From: Larix kaempferi
Lineage: Eukaryota > Streptophyta > Pinopsida > Pinales > Pinaceae
Length of the DNA stretch: 64,000 bases
Assembly (NCBI GenBank): GCA_027924585.1
Contig: BSBM01000140.1
Span: 10,852,001 to 10,916,000 of the forward strand
Direction of reading: 5' to 3'
The position numbers and the translations under genes are program-made. The notes beneath the pieces are model-generated. The model saw only the letters and a list, made by a program, of their open reading frames with translations, searched no databases and was not told the DNA's origin. Positions 22,447-34,754 of the stretch are shown in pieces. How positions within the stretch are numbered: the stretch's first letter is position 1; the number at the start of each line of letters is the position of its first letter.

Positions 22447-23520
22447 TTTTTTTTTTTTTTTTTTTCACAAAGAAAAAACAACTTCGATATTAAGTGATAA
22501 AAGCTGACCACAAGTCGATCCCAAATAAATACATATGAGTATTCCTAGATCAAGGCACATAATAAAAAAAGGACAAACTATATCCCAGTTTTGCCTCCAA
22601 ACCCATAGGATCAGTTGCTTTCAGAATGATCTATATCCTGTATCATAAAACAACTTAATCAAAATGCATCTCAAAAGACTTAAAGAGCACTCCATCATGT
22701 AACTCCTCACAAGACAGGACGCCATTCATATCCCCCGACGCCCTTCTAGACTGCAGGTCAGCAACTCCATTAAGTTCCCTATATATATGCTTGAAATGAA
22801 GTTCAGAGAACGATTGAATCAACAGCTGAGTACGCTGCATCCAATGATTTAGTTTCAATGAGTGAAGTCTGCAACCGGATCTAGCCCAGTCCAGAATACA
22901 CTTGGAGTCCTCGAAGATCCAAAGAGCACCAATATTCCTGGAGCGAGCAAAAAACAGTAATGCCCACAAAGCAATTAATTCAGCTCACGTGTTTGTTCTA
23001 GTACCGGCCGCAAGATACAAATGGAAAGAGAGAGAGGAGTTGATAATTAAGGAAGTACCAGCACCACACCTCCCATTCATTGCAGCACCATCAAAGAAAC
23101 CCTGTGCAAAAGGATAATCCGAAGTCACCTGATTAATAAAATGAGGATGCCGGGCTAGGACCGGAGACTGGTATGCCGTGAAGATGGCAAAGCTGCCAGC
23201 GGCCACCTTGGGAGGTGAAGGAGAAACTCCATTGAACCGAGCATCATTCCTAGCCAACCACACACCCCAAAAACAAATAGGCAACAAGGCAGCAAACTGA
23301 CGATGTGATCTTTTCCAAAGCAACAGAAGATCCTCCAATGATGAGTCCGGCCATTATAGCTGGATCTTTAGAAGGGTAGATAATTCACCCAGAGTGTCCT
23401 TGATGAAGGAACATTTACCAAGCAGATGCTCCGTCGTCTCAGAATTTGAATGGCACATTACACAGCAACCTGGTCCGATAAAACCTCTCTTTTGCAGAAA
23501 AATTGTTTTGTTGACCTATG
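22447..23520 (-). mobile_element. 5'-truncated L1-type LINE, tail with poly(A)
   Basis: A 19-base T run (22447-22465, the poly(A) tail on the minus strand) is followed on that strand, upstream, by RNase H and zf-RVT coding similarity up to about 23517. No reverse transcriptase or endonuclease is present, as expected of incomplete reverse transcription. Flanking target duplication is not clear; only ctatg is shared by both edges. Confidence 0.8.
22655..23517 (-). pseudogene. LINE ORF2 C-terminus: zf-RVT and RNase H
   Basis: One minus-strand frame runs through the segment with two stops. The zf-RVT part has CVMCHSNSETTEHLLGKC (about 23395-23470). After a TAA near 23355 come WGVWLARNDARFNG and the RNase H start FFDGAAMNGRCGAG. 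A TGA at 22985-22987 replaces the Arg expected before AELIALWALL. Then come IFEDSKC and HIYRELNGVAD. The acidic residues expected of RNase H (D, E, D, D) are all readable, so decay is mainly the two stops. This domain would remove RNA from the cDNA hybrid in an active LINE. Confidence 0.85.
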
Positions 23521-24988
23521 AATATAATCAAATACTTATAAAATAAAATAATAAAAGAGAAATAAATTAACATACAAAATTTCTATAAATTTTTGCTAGG
23601 CAATGTACATTTTTTAAGTTGAAAATTAACATAGTGAACAATTTTTTGTGCAATAATTCTTTATTTTTACAAATCCTTTTAAAAAATATAATATAATTTT
23701 TTTTAAAGCAACATATATTATCATTTCTAATTTATTCTCTTCAAATTTATATGCTTCTTTGTGACTAAACGTTTTTTTGGTGGTTACATAAAGTTAAAAT
23801 GTGTTATTTATGCTCATAGTTTAATAGTAATTAAATTTAATTATCAAAATATTTAATATATTGTAAAAAATATTATAAAAAAAAAATATTTTAAATCTAC
23901 ATTGCAGTAGGATAATAATGGTAATTTATTGTGTTTATGTGTGCTATATAGTTTTGAGTTTTTATAGATTATAAATTGTACATTGCTTTATTTTATTTTG
24001 TTTTATATGTTATTTATGTTCATAGTTTAATAGTAATTAAATTTAATTATCAAAATATTTAATATATTGTAAAAAATATTATAAAAAAAAAATATTTTAA
24101 ATCTACATTGCAGCAGGATAATAATAGTAATTTATTGTGTTTATGTGTGCTATATAGTTTTGAGTTTTTATAGATTATAAATTGTACATTGCTTTATTTT
24201 ATTTTGTTTTATAGTTTAAATCTAAATTTTAAATTTTTAAATTACCAAAACATTACTACGAAGACATCTCTAAAAAATTGTCAAATACTATTACGGCATG
24301 TTAGAATTTCAATACTGTTCAGAATACATTTTGTCAGAATCCTCACAGTAACTTCAGCTGTCCGTGGAAGAGTCTTAGCATTACCCCTAAGTGCTATATA
24401 TAGCTTTATGAACATATAGTGTTATGAAGAGATGATTTACACATATGTACAGGTGGTGGGGCGAAAGGAGACCATATCACCATGCACCCCATATACGTGT
24501 ATATCTTTATAAACTAATAAGCCCGGATGGGGATTTCCCCATAACTATTAGATTGATAGATAGATTTATTGTATTCTGTAGATGAATCATCATTGCCATG
24601 ATGTTTTTAGTTAGCATTGAATGAAAGTCAAAGATTTGGTACAAGTGGCAAATTTAGAATTTTTCTAAATTTTGATTTTTTTATTTTATTTTTTATTTAA
24701 TAAAAATCACATCTAAGCAGGGCATATTTGTCAAATCAGATCTTAAAACCAATCAAAAAATATAAATTATGTAATAAGACAATAAAAAAATAGAAATTAT
24801 GTAATATTAAAATTTTAAATTAAAATTTTATTTGTTTCAAAAATCAATTTAATAATGAAAATTCATAAAACATTAGGTAACTATATAGAAATTTAAAATG
24901 GAAATTTAGAAGTTAATTAAAAGTTGAATGGCAGGGACTAAAAAATGACAAAATACCTATTCTTCTCATTTAGATGGAGGTTGGTGTG
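23521..24988. other. AT-rich intergenic containing a 206 bp duplication
   Basis: No gene recognised apart from the tandem duplication annotated separately at 23802-24213. Confidence 0.5.
23802..24213. repeat. Two-copy 206 bp tandem duplication
   Basis: Units 23802-24007 and 24008-24213 begin tgttatttatg and are nearly identical over their whole length (for example gcagtagg versus gcagcagg). High identity suggests a recent event. Confidence 0.95.
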
Positions 24989-25797
24989 AGTATAATTATT
25001 TATTCAATGCATAAGAGTTTGTTTGTTTTTTTTGTTTTTTTTTTTTTTCCGCGAAAAAAAACATACCACTGTTATTCAATTTCTGAATCAAGTAGTACAT
25101 ATATACATCAAAAAGATTATGCACAAAATTTTACAACCCAGACTGAAACCATAACTTATATGCAGTGATACTAAAACTTAAGAACAACTAGACAAGAAAG
25201 GGAAGAGTCCCAGCATCCAACACAATATCATTACAAACATCTTCCCAAAAAAGCAGTCCTTCATCCCCATCCAACGCCAGCTTTGACAGCTTGTCAGCCT
25301 GTGTATTAAACTCCCGATAAATATGCTCCAGCGAAAAAGACATGAAGGAACTTAAACCCTGCTTTATGCGATTGCACCAATAGGTAAGATTCAGTACCTG
25401 CAGATCAAACTCACCTCGGGCCCACTTAATAGTGACTCTGGAATCCCCGAATATTTTAACTTTATGCAGACCAAAAAGTAAAGCAACTCTGACCACACAA
25501 CAGAGATCAAGCAGCTCTGCTTTCATATTGGTCCCATAACCACCATTCATACGAAAAATGTAAAAATGATCAGAGTTAACATAGATAACACCTCCAATAC
25601 CACATTTCCCCGCAGCTGCTACCCCATCAAAGAATAAGACCAGATCATCTACCACCAACTGAAACGTTCCAATGTTCCTTTCAATAGGAATATTCACAAC
25701 ACCTTGAAATCTCAAGTAATAACTAAGAACCTCATAGAATAAGAGTTATTGGTAATGAACTCACTACTAGTATAATTATTTATTGAATCCATAAAAG
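24989..25797 (-). mobile_element. 5'-truncated L1-type LINE with 29 bp target duplication
   Basis: The insertion is bounded by direct repeats 24989-25017 and 25769-25797 (agtataattatttatt..aat..cataa.ag, three mismatches). A T-rich run (25026-25048, poly(A) on the minus strand) and an RNase H frame lie between. Structure is that of target-primed reverse transcription with early stop. Direct repeats this long are at the upper end for LINEs. Confidence 0.85.
25188..25715 (-). pseudogene. LINE RNase H domain, open but truncated
   Basis: A 175-codon minus-strand frame without internal stops, lacking an ATG at its beginning because the element is 5'-truncated. It has FFDGVAAAGKCGIGG, KAELLDLCCVV, IFGDSRVTIKWA and HIYREFNTQADKLSKLAL, the four blocks of a plant LINE RNase H with all acidic positions kept. 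It is clearly related to, but not the same family copy as, the frame at 22655-23517. No promoter or start suggests expression. Confidence 0.85.
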
Positions 25798-28217
25798 CTA
25801 TTAACAGTTGGTAAAATGACATTGAATAATTATTATTACAAATTATTGAGTAATTATTATTATAAATTATTAAATTAATATTTATAAATATATTTTTTTA
25901 TGTATATTTAATTTAAAAAGTTAATATTGACATACTATAATCCAACGTCTATTAATAATTTTTGAAAAAAGAGTTTAAATATGTAAACCTATGATATAAA
26001 CACCTATAAAATATTTTAAATTAAAAATAAATTTTAATTGGTATATTTTTATATTTAAGATAAAATATTCATAGCCACACTCATTTACGATTTACTAGGG
26101 ATTTTGAATATAAGAATTGTTATTAATATAATTAGTGTAACATTATTATAATGTAGAGTGCTTTTTGATTATTTGATTATTATTATTACAAAATGAATTG
26201 AAAAAAAAGGTTGTAGATGCCTATCCATAATATTGAATAGATAAAATGATATTGGATAGTCATTTTCAACAACCCAAAAGCATATTTATATTGGTCATAA
26301 TATAACATATTAATTGAATACTTTTATAGTGATTGTTCATAAATATAGAATGCATTGCCAAAAATTGAGATCCATATTCTAAAGGTAGAATTAAAAAAAA
26401 TTAAAAAATTATGTAGAATTATATAAATCATTTTTACTAATTTAATTTGATTAAATTAATTATTTAATTTTTTATTTAATTTTTATTAATAATTTTTTTT
26501 ATTTAAATAAAATTATAAATCACTTAAACCAATAAATAATAAGGAACTAAATAAATAATAAATTGATGGCGGAATAGAATCAAAGGAAAGTATTTAATAG
26601 ATGTGTATTTTTTTTATTATAAAGGTCATTGTGAAGATGGCAATCTCATTTTAGTGGCAATTTCATTTTTGGAGGAAAATGTTACAATACAGTTTGGGGA
26701 TGGCCATGAATTTGTTTAAAAATAGTTAATTCTAACTAACAATTTGATTTATTATTTTAAATATGTAAATTTATTTAAAATATTTATAATTTTTAAATAG
26801 GTAGATTATAAATTTTGGTTTTCTAGTAAGAGTTCAAATTCTTCTTGTTTACATGAGACATAAAAAAACACGAAACATAATAATCAATGATAATTTTCCT
26901 CACTAGAAATTTAACAACCAAATTATAACAAGTTTTAGAAAAATAATAAATTACAAAACCAACATCAACTAACAAACTATTATCATCAACCAATCATAGT
27001 ATCTATATTAATTTTTTTAACAATATAAATCTCAAGTGTATATCAACATTCAATGTAAAGGTATTCAATTTCTATGTTGTATTCTCCAATCCCATTGATT
27101 CGATTCCTTGCAAACATGCTTGTGGGTTGTTGAAAAGGATTATCCTATACCATTTCATATATCCAAACTGTTATGCATCCAATGGATTTCATGCATTGCA
27201 TTTTATCTTCAAGGTCACCATGGCAAATAATAATTAATGTCCTAGATTTAAATGCTCAATGATATTTAAACACATAAAGCTATGGAAATAGCCATAATTA
27301 TAGGCTACAAATTTACTACTATAATTTTGAGCACCGAGCATAAGCTAAGAGCAACATCAAAAAGTTGTGCTACTTTATTTGTACTAATTGTTTACTTACA
27401 AGAATACCATAAATACTAGATTTCATCTTTAAGAAAGATCAATACAAAGCAACTTTGGTTAGTTTGTTTTTCACAGACCATGTAAAATATTAAAACTGGC
27501 AGAGAGCCATTACTTACCTGTGTTCTAATAAACAATAATTCATAATATTTAGTATTTATTTCTTCCTTAAATCCTCTAGGGTAGGGAGCCATTGCTTTGT
27601 TAGTTTCCTGTAATAAATAATTTAGGGAAGACAACCATTGCTTTGTTATTTTCCTACAATAAATTATGCGGGGAAGACAACCATTACACGGTTTTATTTG
27701 TTGTTTTTAATAAACATCAATTCATAATATTTAGTATTTATTTCTAAATTAAATCTTTTAGGGCAAGGACTAAGCTACACTCTTGTTATATCAATTTCAT
27801 GCCCCTCCCATCCCCACTTATCACGTCACAATCAACACCTCCATCTTTTCCCATGTCTATCACATATTGAAAATGTGAGCAGGTGTCCTCAAAGAATCAA
27901 CATAATTAAAAAATGCAACAAGTGTAAGGGATATGGCTCATTTAATGAGGCTTTCCCTATTTTCTTTGGCCACTGCTATTATGATACCATTTACCAAATA
28001 AATAAGGTAAAGTTTGTGTATTGTGTTCAATAAAAATAATGACCATTTGAAAATGTAAATTAGTTTTTGTATTTGTATTTGTAGCATGTGTAGAATGTTA
28101 TATATCAATCAACTTATATCTTGCGTAGAGTTTATACTTGGAGGAGTATTGTAATGGTACTTAGGTTGTATTATATAAGCTTCTTTTAGTGTTTTTATAA
28201 GGAGTATGCAAATGGTA
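25798..28217. other. AT-rich intergenic
   Basis: No gene recognised. Around 27536-27760 the phrase aattcataatatttagtatt occurs twice, flanking three variants of a 'gaagacaaccattgctttgtt' motif. Confidence 0.5.
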
Positions 28218-28470
28218 TGAATTAGATGATCAGAGGAACACAAAACAACAGGCTCTAATGGGAAAACACTGAAAGTGAGACTAACGGGAAAACACTGAAA
28301 GTGAGACTAACGCTCAACACAGCTTAATTAATTATGAATAATAGTTACATATATATAGTCTTGGAGAGCCTTCCTTCAACAAACTCCTACAATAGTAGAT
28401 CTCAAACTACACGTACACTAACAATATAACAATATACTAACATAAGCATTTCGATATTATTATTCTAACA
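28218..28470 (-). repeat. 3' LTR of short element
   Basis: It spans 253 bp from TGAATTAGATGATC to TATTCTAACA on the plus strand, with an internal two-copy 26 bp repeat (gggaaaacactgaaagtgag) at about 28259-28310. Confidence 0.75.
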
Positions 28471-29434
28471 TTCCCCTTAATGGAGAAATGAGTTCAAACT
28501 CAATAAAACATAGATATTCTAGCTTGCCTAAATATGCCCACAGGTTTGAGTTCGATGCTACATAAGTAGATCATCTTCATTTTTTTAATATGTTGTGCCA
28601 TTTTTTTAATCGTGGCAACTTCCACACTCAATGCAACAAGGCGCCTCCAAATCAACTCTTCTCTCTTCACCGACTGTAATGGCAAAGCCAGTCGGACGTT
28701 TTTACTGTTGACCTCCACTCTGGCAGCATGAGTTTCCTTTCACGCAACCTTCACAGCTTTCACGGCTACTGGTCTATACTTCCTCGCCGAACTTCTTTCT
28801 GGTAGAACTCCATGATCATGGTAAACGACCCGATCTCTACAAGCAGCAATGTTCGCAGTCAATGTGAGTTCTTTTCAGGACGGAAACTGAATATCTGGTT
28901 ATCGGCACTTCTATTTGACCAACTCCTCCAGAACAACAGAAATCAGTGGTTGTCTCTGCCACACTCCTTTCACCAGCAATGTATGTTCCTCATACAGCGG
29001 CCTCACACAACAAACTCCTTTTCTGGCAGCGTTTCATACACAGGTAGCGATCCTTTCTTCAGACACTAGCGATCTGGCCTCCTGTTTCAGCTGCCCTCAA
29101 CAGCGGCTCCTTCACGCAAACAACGATCTCAGGAGGAATTTCCTCTTGTTTAACTTTACACCAGCACCTTGACGTGAATCCTTCAAGTGGCATTCACTCA
29201 CAGTTATGTTACCTCCGACAGCAGCTAAATAAATTCACTAGCAAAGACTCTTTCGATCTCTGCACCAGGCAGCAGCCCCTCACTCAGCGATGATGGTATC
29301 CTCACTTGCCCAACACAGTCACAGGGCGCCAACAGCAACGATCTCCAGCGATCTTCAACAACAACAAATAGTCTTGCACAACAAGCCACGGTGGGCTTCT
29401 CAACATCAGGCCAATCAAGTTCTCACAACAGCAG

Positions 29435-29446
29435 GCTCTGACACCA
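29435..29446 (-). other. Primer-binding site of short element, one mismatch
   Basis: Minus-strand TGGTGTCAGAGC differs from the initiator tRNA-Met complement at one base. Confidence 0.7.
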
Positions 29447-29656
29447 AATTAGATGATCAGAGGAACACAAAATAGCAGGCCTTAATGGGAAAACACTGAA
29501 GGTAGGCCTTAATGGGAAAACACTGAAGGTGAGACTAACTCTCAACACAACTTAATTAATTATGGATAGTAGTTACAAATATATAAGCTTGGAGAGCCTT
29601 CAACAAACTCTTACAATAGTGGATCTGAAAGTATACTAACATAAGCATTTCGTCAT
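29445..29656 (-). repeat. 5' LTR of short element, truncated
   Basis: It matches 28218 to about 28452; the final part after gcatttcg is missing. It carries its own two-copy variant of the gggaaaacactgaagg repeat. Confidence 0.75.
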
Positions 29657-30419
29657 TACCATGTGTTCTTAACTAGCCTAGATCCAAATCCTAGGCTCTA
29701 CCAAGCATCCAGAGAGATCAAATCTCCCAAGGTGCAAACCTCTCCTTGAATAGTTCCTTGAGTACAATACCTAGTCACCTAATCCTAAGCTCTAAAGTCT
29801 CTAGTTTAAGTCTCATATTTACTTTTTACTTTGTATTATTTTTTTGGTTTATGGCCGACATAATATTTATTACTTTTTACTTTGTATTATTATTTTTTGT
29901 TTACTTTGTATTATTTTGTTACTGGACAAACACTCACACTCGACAAACACTCTAAAGTCTCATATTTACTTTTTACTTTGGTTTTAAACCCTTGAAGTAT
30001 CTAGAAACTTGAAAAAATTTTATACATCAAGGAGAGTTCATCAAAAAGTTAAATGCACCATAATGAAAGCTTCACTTCAAAAGAAGGTGCAGCTCTAGCC
30101 TAGCCAAGGTCTTCGGACTTAAAAAACTAACAATTCCTCACAAGACTATTAATACGCATTGAAATTTACAAATCATATAAATTTCAAATTTAAATTGATG
30201 TATCTCTATTTTGGGTTGCTAGAATTGCATAATCGGGGTGCCCCAGGGGTAATCGAGGTCGCTGAAGCCATTCCTGCAACCAAAATTGCAATTCGAACAA
30301 CCAAAATTGCAATTCGAACAACCCAAATTGCAGTTTCAGCGATTTCCCATTCACCGGATTCCGGTGAAAATCGCCAGTAAAAGTGCATTCGGTCTAGAGT
30401 TTAGCCCATTCCTTTAGAA
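29657..30419. other. Intergenic with short tandem repeats
   Basis: Contains ttactttttactttgtatta copies (29817-29920) and three 21 bp units at 30278-30340 (aaccaaaattgcaattcgaac and variants). The 21 bp unit keeps frames open on both strands, but no product is recognisable. Confidence 0.55.
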
Positions 30420-30850
30420 AACGATATTCACACAAAGAAGATGAGAACCGTAGGAGTGAGGTTTTGCTGTGAAGTAGAACCAACTACTTAAAAGTTAAAA
30501 TAATAAGTTCCCACGTAACTGGCGATCAACAGGATGAACAGTACGATGTAGTGCATCATGCATGTCAGATTTCATTGATTTTTAGAGAGCGAGTCAACGA
30601 GAACAGGAAGGTTTTGTTCCGTGCAGAAAAGACAGAGCAACACGCATAGGACGAGTTTCAGTATCTCACTTTGGATGCCTTCCACTTTTGTACTTTGATT
30701 AAAGGAACCGGGTAAAGTTTATTATCATTATTTTATGATGATTAGTCTTACAATTTGATTGGGCATAATCATCCTTACCATAAGGGTTAAGAATGTTACA
30801 TATTGAAATTCAAAGAAATCTTATTTGTACTGGTTCAATTGTTATTTTTC
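30420..30850 (-). repeat. Upstream-region repeat, copy A
   Basis: Aligns by eye with 61813-62400 and 63330-63690: shared blocks include attcacacaaagaa.atgaga, ggaaggttttgt.ccgtgcag, gagtttcagta, tttggatgccttcca and agggttaagaa.gttacat. Relative to copies B and C it lacks the TATA-rich tract. On the minus strand it would be the 5' side of whatever lay at 30.2-30.4 kb. Confidence 0.75.
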
Positions 30851-32199
30851 TTACCAACTGAAAAATGCTACACTTTCATAAAAGTATAAGAATAATTTCA
30901 AAGATTACAAAGATTGATTCTCATGGACCAAAATATACCGACATGAATCCAAACTAAACAAAAAGAAAATCATGGTTTCAAGCTAGACCAAAGAAAATTA
31001 GTCCAATTGTTATTATTACTTATTATAAAGTGATTCAATTCTTAAATATATTGTTAAGATTGTTTCATTCTCCAAGGTAAGTAAAGTTATTTTTATTACA
31101 CCCATAGGTGTTTAGATATTATATAAGATTTTGGACTTTCTTGAATGGATCAATAAGATTAACATGAGTGTAACAAATGTATAGTGGAGATTCATTTCAT
31201 GGTCGTCATACTTGTTATGCTCAAATGCATCTTCATTAAAATTTAAATAAATTTCAATTAAGAGTGGATAAAAAAATGAGTATGTTTATTACATAGCATT
31301 TGTCAGTATTTATCGGTCACTTTACTTGTGGTTGTGCTAGTATTATTAAGTTATTTATATATTAAATTATTAATACTAGCAATTGGCTTTAAAATTTTGT
31401 TGAGATTGATACATTGTAGAATGTGAGAATTTAGTGAAAAATGCAATACTAATGAGATAATTTTAAATATGATTTGTTTCATAAGTATTAAGAAAATGGT
31501 AAAGATAAAAAAAAAAAGTTTTATTTAAAGATTTTTTTTTTTTTTTCCAAAAGAAAAAAGCGTAAAAGTTTTATTTAAAGATATTATCATATTAAAATAT
31601 GAAAAAAACAATAATTACAAACATATATTATAAAAACTCTGTATTTAATTAATTAACTTTGTATTTAATTAATTCACATATTATTGCAATTCAAAATTTT
31701 ACTTAAATATTTTGTGAATGGAGATGTTTTTTTTCACTTTAATCTCTCTTGATAATGCTTTTGTTTCCCTATGATGAAATGTTACTATAGCACACAAATT
31801 GCATCCACGTGCATAGAAATAAGTACAAGATGGAATAGATGATATGTGTTTCATGTTCTCACTTTTCTCTTACCTAACCACTTATTTACCACCATGTTAT
31901 GGGCTTTGACACATGTTGCAAATGCCATCTATGAGAAGATTAGAATACAAAAATATCCTCTCATCCTCGAGATAGGGAAGGGCACATGAACATAATGGAA
32001 TAGATGATCATGTCTAATGAGGGAGGACTCCATTAGAATATCTCATGGCCAGATTTTCCACATTTATCAATGTTATCATTTTTTCATAGATTGAATAATA
32101 TCAACCTCGGCTTCAATAACTTTGAATGACTCACTCACTTGGAATTGACTTAATCTAATGCCACTCACTTGGACTTGACTTAGTCTGACATTATTAGCT
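30851..32199. other. AT-rich intergenic
   Basis: No gene recognised; contains small direct repeats (aaaagttttatttaaagat at about 31515 and 31565). Confidence 0.5.
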
Positions 32200-32964
32200 A
32201 GCTTAGTTCATCAAAACCATTAAATATTCCAAATAAAAGGAACCAAGATGATCTTTTTGGTAAAATTATAGTGCCCCCTACTCACCATCCATGGCGTAAG
32301 GGAAGTTAGTTCTTGGGTTGGATTAATTTCTTTTCTTTGGGGGATTATTGATCCCTGTGTTTTGGTTATGGTTTTTGTCATTCCGACTTTGTTGGGTAGG
32401 CAGATTACCCCCTGCCCTTGTGCTTGGTTCTATTGTTTGTTCTCTCCTTTCTTCTTTCCCTGATTTTGTGGATTAGGGGGATTGGTTGCATTTAACTACT
32501 CAAATTGTTGCGTTTGTTGTGCATGAGAGGGTTGAACCAGATAAACCCCAGCTTGAGCCATGGTGTGGGGACTAGGTGGACAAGGAATGATAAATATAGG
32601 TTGTATATGGTTGCAAGTAAATATGGTATAGGAGCTCCATTAATGATGTGGATGTAGGATTCGATGGCGCCATAGGGAGTTGAGGTGGTGTAAGTTGTAG
32701 TGGATTTGCTTTTGGGAAAGTGGGGCTATAAGGCCCATATGTCATTTGTCTAAAATGAGAATTTGGAATGCTTTGAAGGGCCACTGTGGCTTGAGGTGTA
32801 GGTGGGATTTGATATGACATACTGTATGGAAAATATCTGTGTGAATTAAGAGTGTTCTCTTGATGAGAAATATCTCTAATGATCCCATCTCCATAGTGAG
32901 ATATGCTAGGAGGGGATTGATCTAGACAGCGATGCCGAGGGGCATCAGGAATGTTCGTATACAA
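32200..32964 (-). pseudogene. Pro/Gln-rich degenerate coding relic
   Basis: A 130-codon minus-strand frame at 32572-32964 is rich in Pro, Ser and Gln (for example PPTPQATVALQSIPNSHF). It continues, after stops, into segments such as MAQAGVYLVQPSHAQQTQQF and QGVICLPNKVGMTK. Composition resembles the linker and C-terminal part of some plant gypsy Gag proteins, but no zinc knuckle or enzyme motif supports that. It lies 0.4 kb left of the gypsy LTR at 33381. Confidence 0.3.
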
Positions 32965-33380
32965 ATACCCTAATTAGGCATATATTAAATCAAAGTGTTG
33001 TGCTTCAGGGCATGGTGGTTTCTATGTCTTGGGCAATCATGGGTATGAGTGATTTGAGAAACCAATCTAGTAGGAACGCATGATAGATTGTGATTTTTCA
33101 CATGTTATGCGTCTACTACATTCATGGATGTGATTCGTGATGTGCATGGACGTATTTTGCCTAAACTTTGATAGAATCTCCAATCCAATATCATGGCAAA
33201 TTGGTAATTGGAAATAAGTGAGGAAAACGTTGGCTATGGACTCGAATTTGTAATGAACACCAAATGATAGATTTGTGTACCACTTAGTTGTTGTTCATGT
33301 GAGAGTTATTTGGAATAACCAAGATGCAAAATATATCCTGCTATGTTATTGGATGAGAACCATATATGGAATGGCATCAC

Positions 33381-34754
33381 TGTCACGTACCCACCCATCT
33401 ATCCAAGGCAAGGAAGGGAACGTGAAGCCAATCTCTGGGGCTTTCACATAATCTCAGCCAATTTCATTAGAATCATATGAATAGAACAAGAGTGTGCACA
33501 TGCAAATCAAGCAAGTATGCAAAACGGAATTAAAACTCATCCACACACAATTCATGCTCATCCAGCATATCAAAATAATCATCACATTAAACATTGCAGA
33601 AGTAAATACACATCAGATACTTATTTTCCTTTCGCAATTGTCCCAAGCAACTAGCTATGTCGTTGCAATGTTCCACCCAACCGTAGGCTCTTCGATGGCA
33701 TATACTCAGTCCATCCGAAGGCCACCCCTGAGCTGGGCATGATTCTTACAAGGAAAAGGGGACATTCAACTCATACACAACCAATTAAGCATTTCATCTG
33801 AGCCAAGCCAGTCCATAGCTAGGTTTATCAGGTTACATCAGAACCCTGGATGCTTACACTCAACCTCAAGCCATAACAATGGAGACCCATAACCCATACC
33901 CCAACATACTCTTTTCTCACACAGCAAGCACAATCATTGGGGAGGGATACACATTTAACAATGGGATTTACAACAGGATGGTCATGGGTTTTCCCCAATT
34001 CGTTTCCAGCCAAAAACGGATTATGGGATGGGGAAAAACAATCACATGGAGGAAAACGATTTCTTCCCCAACTAACTGAGCATTCAACAGCCAAACGATC
34101 TCTATGGAACCCCAGTTCAATTCCCCTTCTTCCCCATTGGTATACAACACAAAAACTCCCTTCTCCCAGCTGAGAATGAAGGAAAACACATAAGTTCGAT
34201 GGGGAAAAACACCCAGCAAGCTCCTAACTCGTGAGAGAGACCAACTGATTCATGGATAATGGCTTGGGGAGCAATTCATGGCTGTTTTCTTGCCTAAGAA
34301 GTAAAAAAGTTTTTCCATGCAAGGTGGCTTTCCTATACTCGAATTTGGACAGCCATACCTCTCATTCCCCAAGGAATTAACTACCTCAACCAACTCTTGG
34401 GAGAAATCAATGATTGGGTACAAAAGTCAACATGGGTAGTTGAGGGTTTGATTGGTTCTCTCATTGACACTTGGCTTGACTTGATTGGCTCCAAGGGTTT
34501 GAATGTTTTTCCTCCTAATTCCTTGTAAAATCATGCCCCCATCTCTTGTTGCATTGCATAGCTAGTTGTGGGTATTTTATTAAAATGCATATTTACATGA
34601 TGTTTGAAATTCCAATGTGCCTGGCAAGCATGCAAACCATATGCATCAATAAATCAATGGCAAGGCCTTGGCCTTGAGCTCCTCACCATGATTTTTATAA
34701 CTATATTACATCATTTACATTTTAATACAATAGGGTCAAGATGGGGACGTGACA
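33381..34754 (-). repeat. Ty3/gypsy-type LTR, 1.37 kb, minus orientation
   Basis: The edges read TGTCACGTACCC at the left and GGGGACGTGACA at the right, a terminal inverted repeat of 10-12 bp with one mismatch, as in many gypsy LTRs. On the minus strand the right edge follows a purine-rich CCAAGGGGAGGGGAA, so this is the 3' LTR of a minus-strand element. The partner LTR was not found in the window. Confidence 0.65.

Larger units (their letters stand above)
28218..29656 (-). mobile_element. Short non-coding LTR element, minus strand
   Basis: LTR-like ends at 28218-28470 and 29445-29656 share long blocks (agatgatcagaggaacacaa, cacaacttaattaattatg, cataagcatttcg). On the minus strand, a primer-site-like TGGTGTCAGAGC adjoins the right LTR and ATTAAGGGGAA adjoins the left LTR. 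The roughly 960 bp interior has no gag or pol similarity, so the element is of TRIM/LARD type. It differs in LTR sequence from the nested element at 17.4-20.7 kb, but has the same strand, primer and layout. The right LTR is cut short at about 29656. Confidence 0.8.

Noticed and set aside
22902-23117. Plus-strand 71-codon frame
   Set aside because: Antisense shadow of the LINE RNase H frame.
29746-29955. Hydrophobic plus-strand frame as membrane protein
   Set aside because: Low-complexity Phe/Tyr/Leu run produced by ttactttttactttgtatta repeats.
33828-34219. Several overlapping frames of 66-88 codons
   Set aside because: They lie inside the 1.37 kb gypsy LTR and overlap on both strands without motifs.
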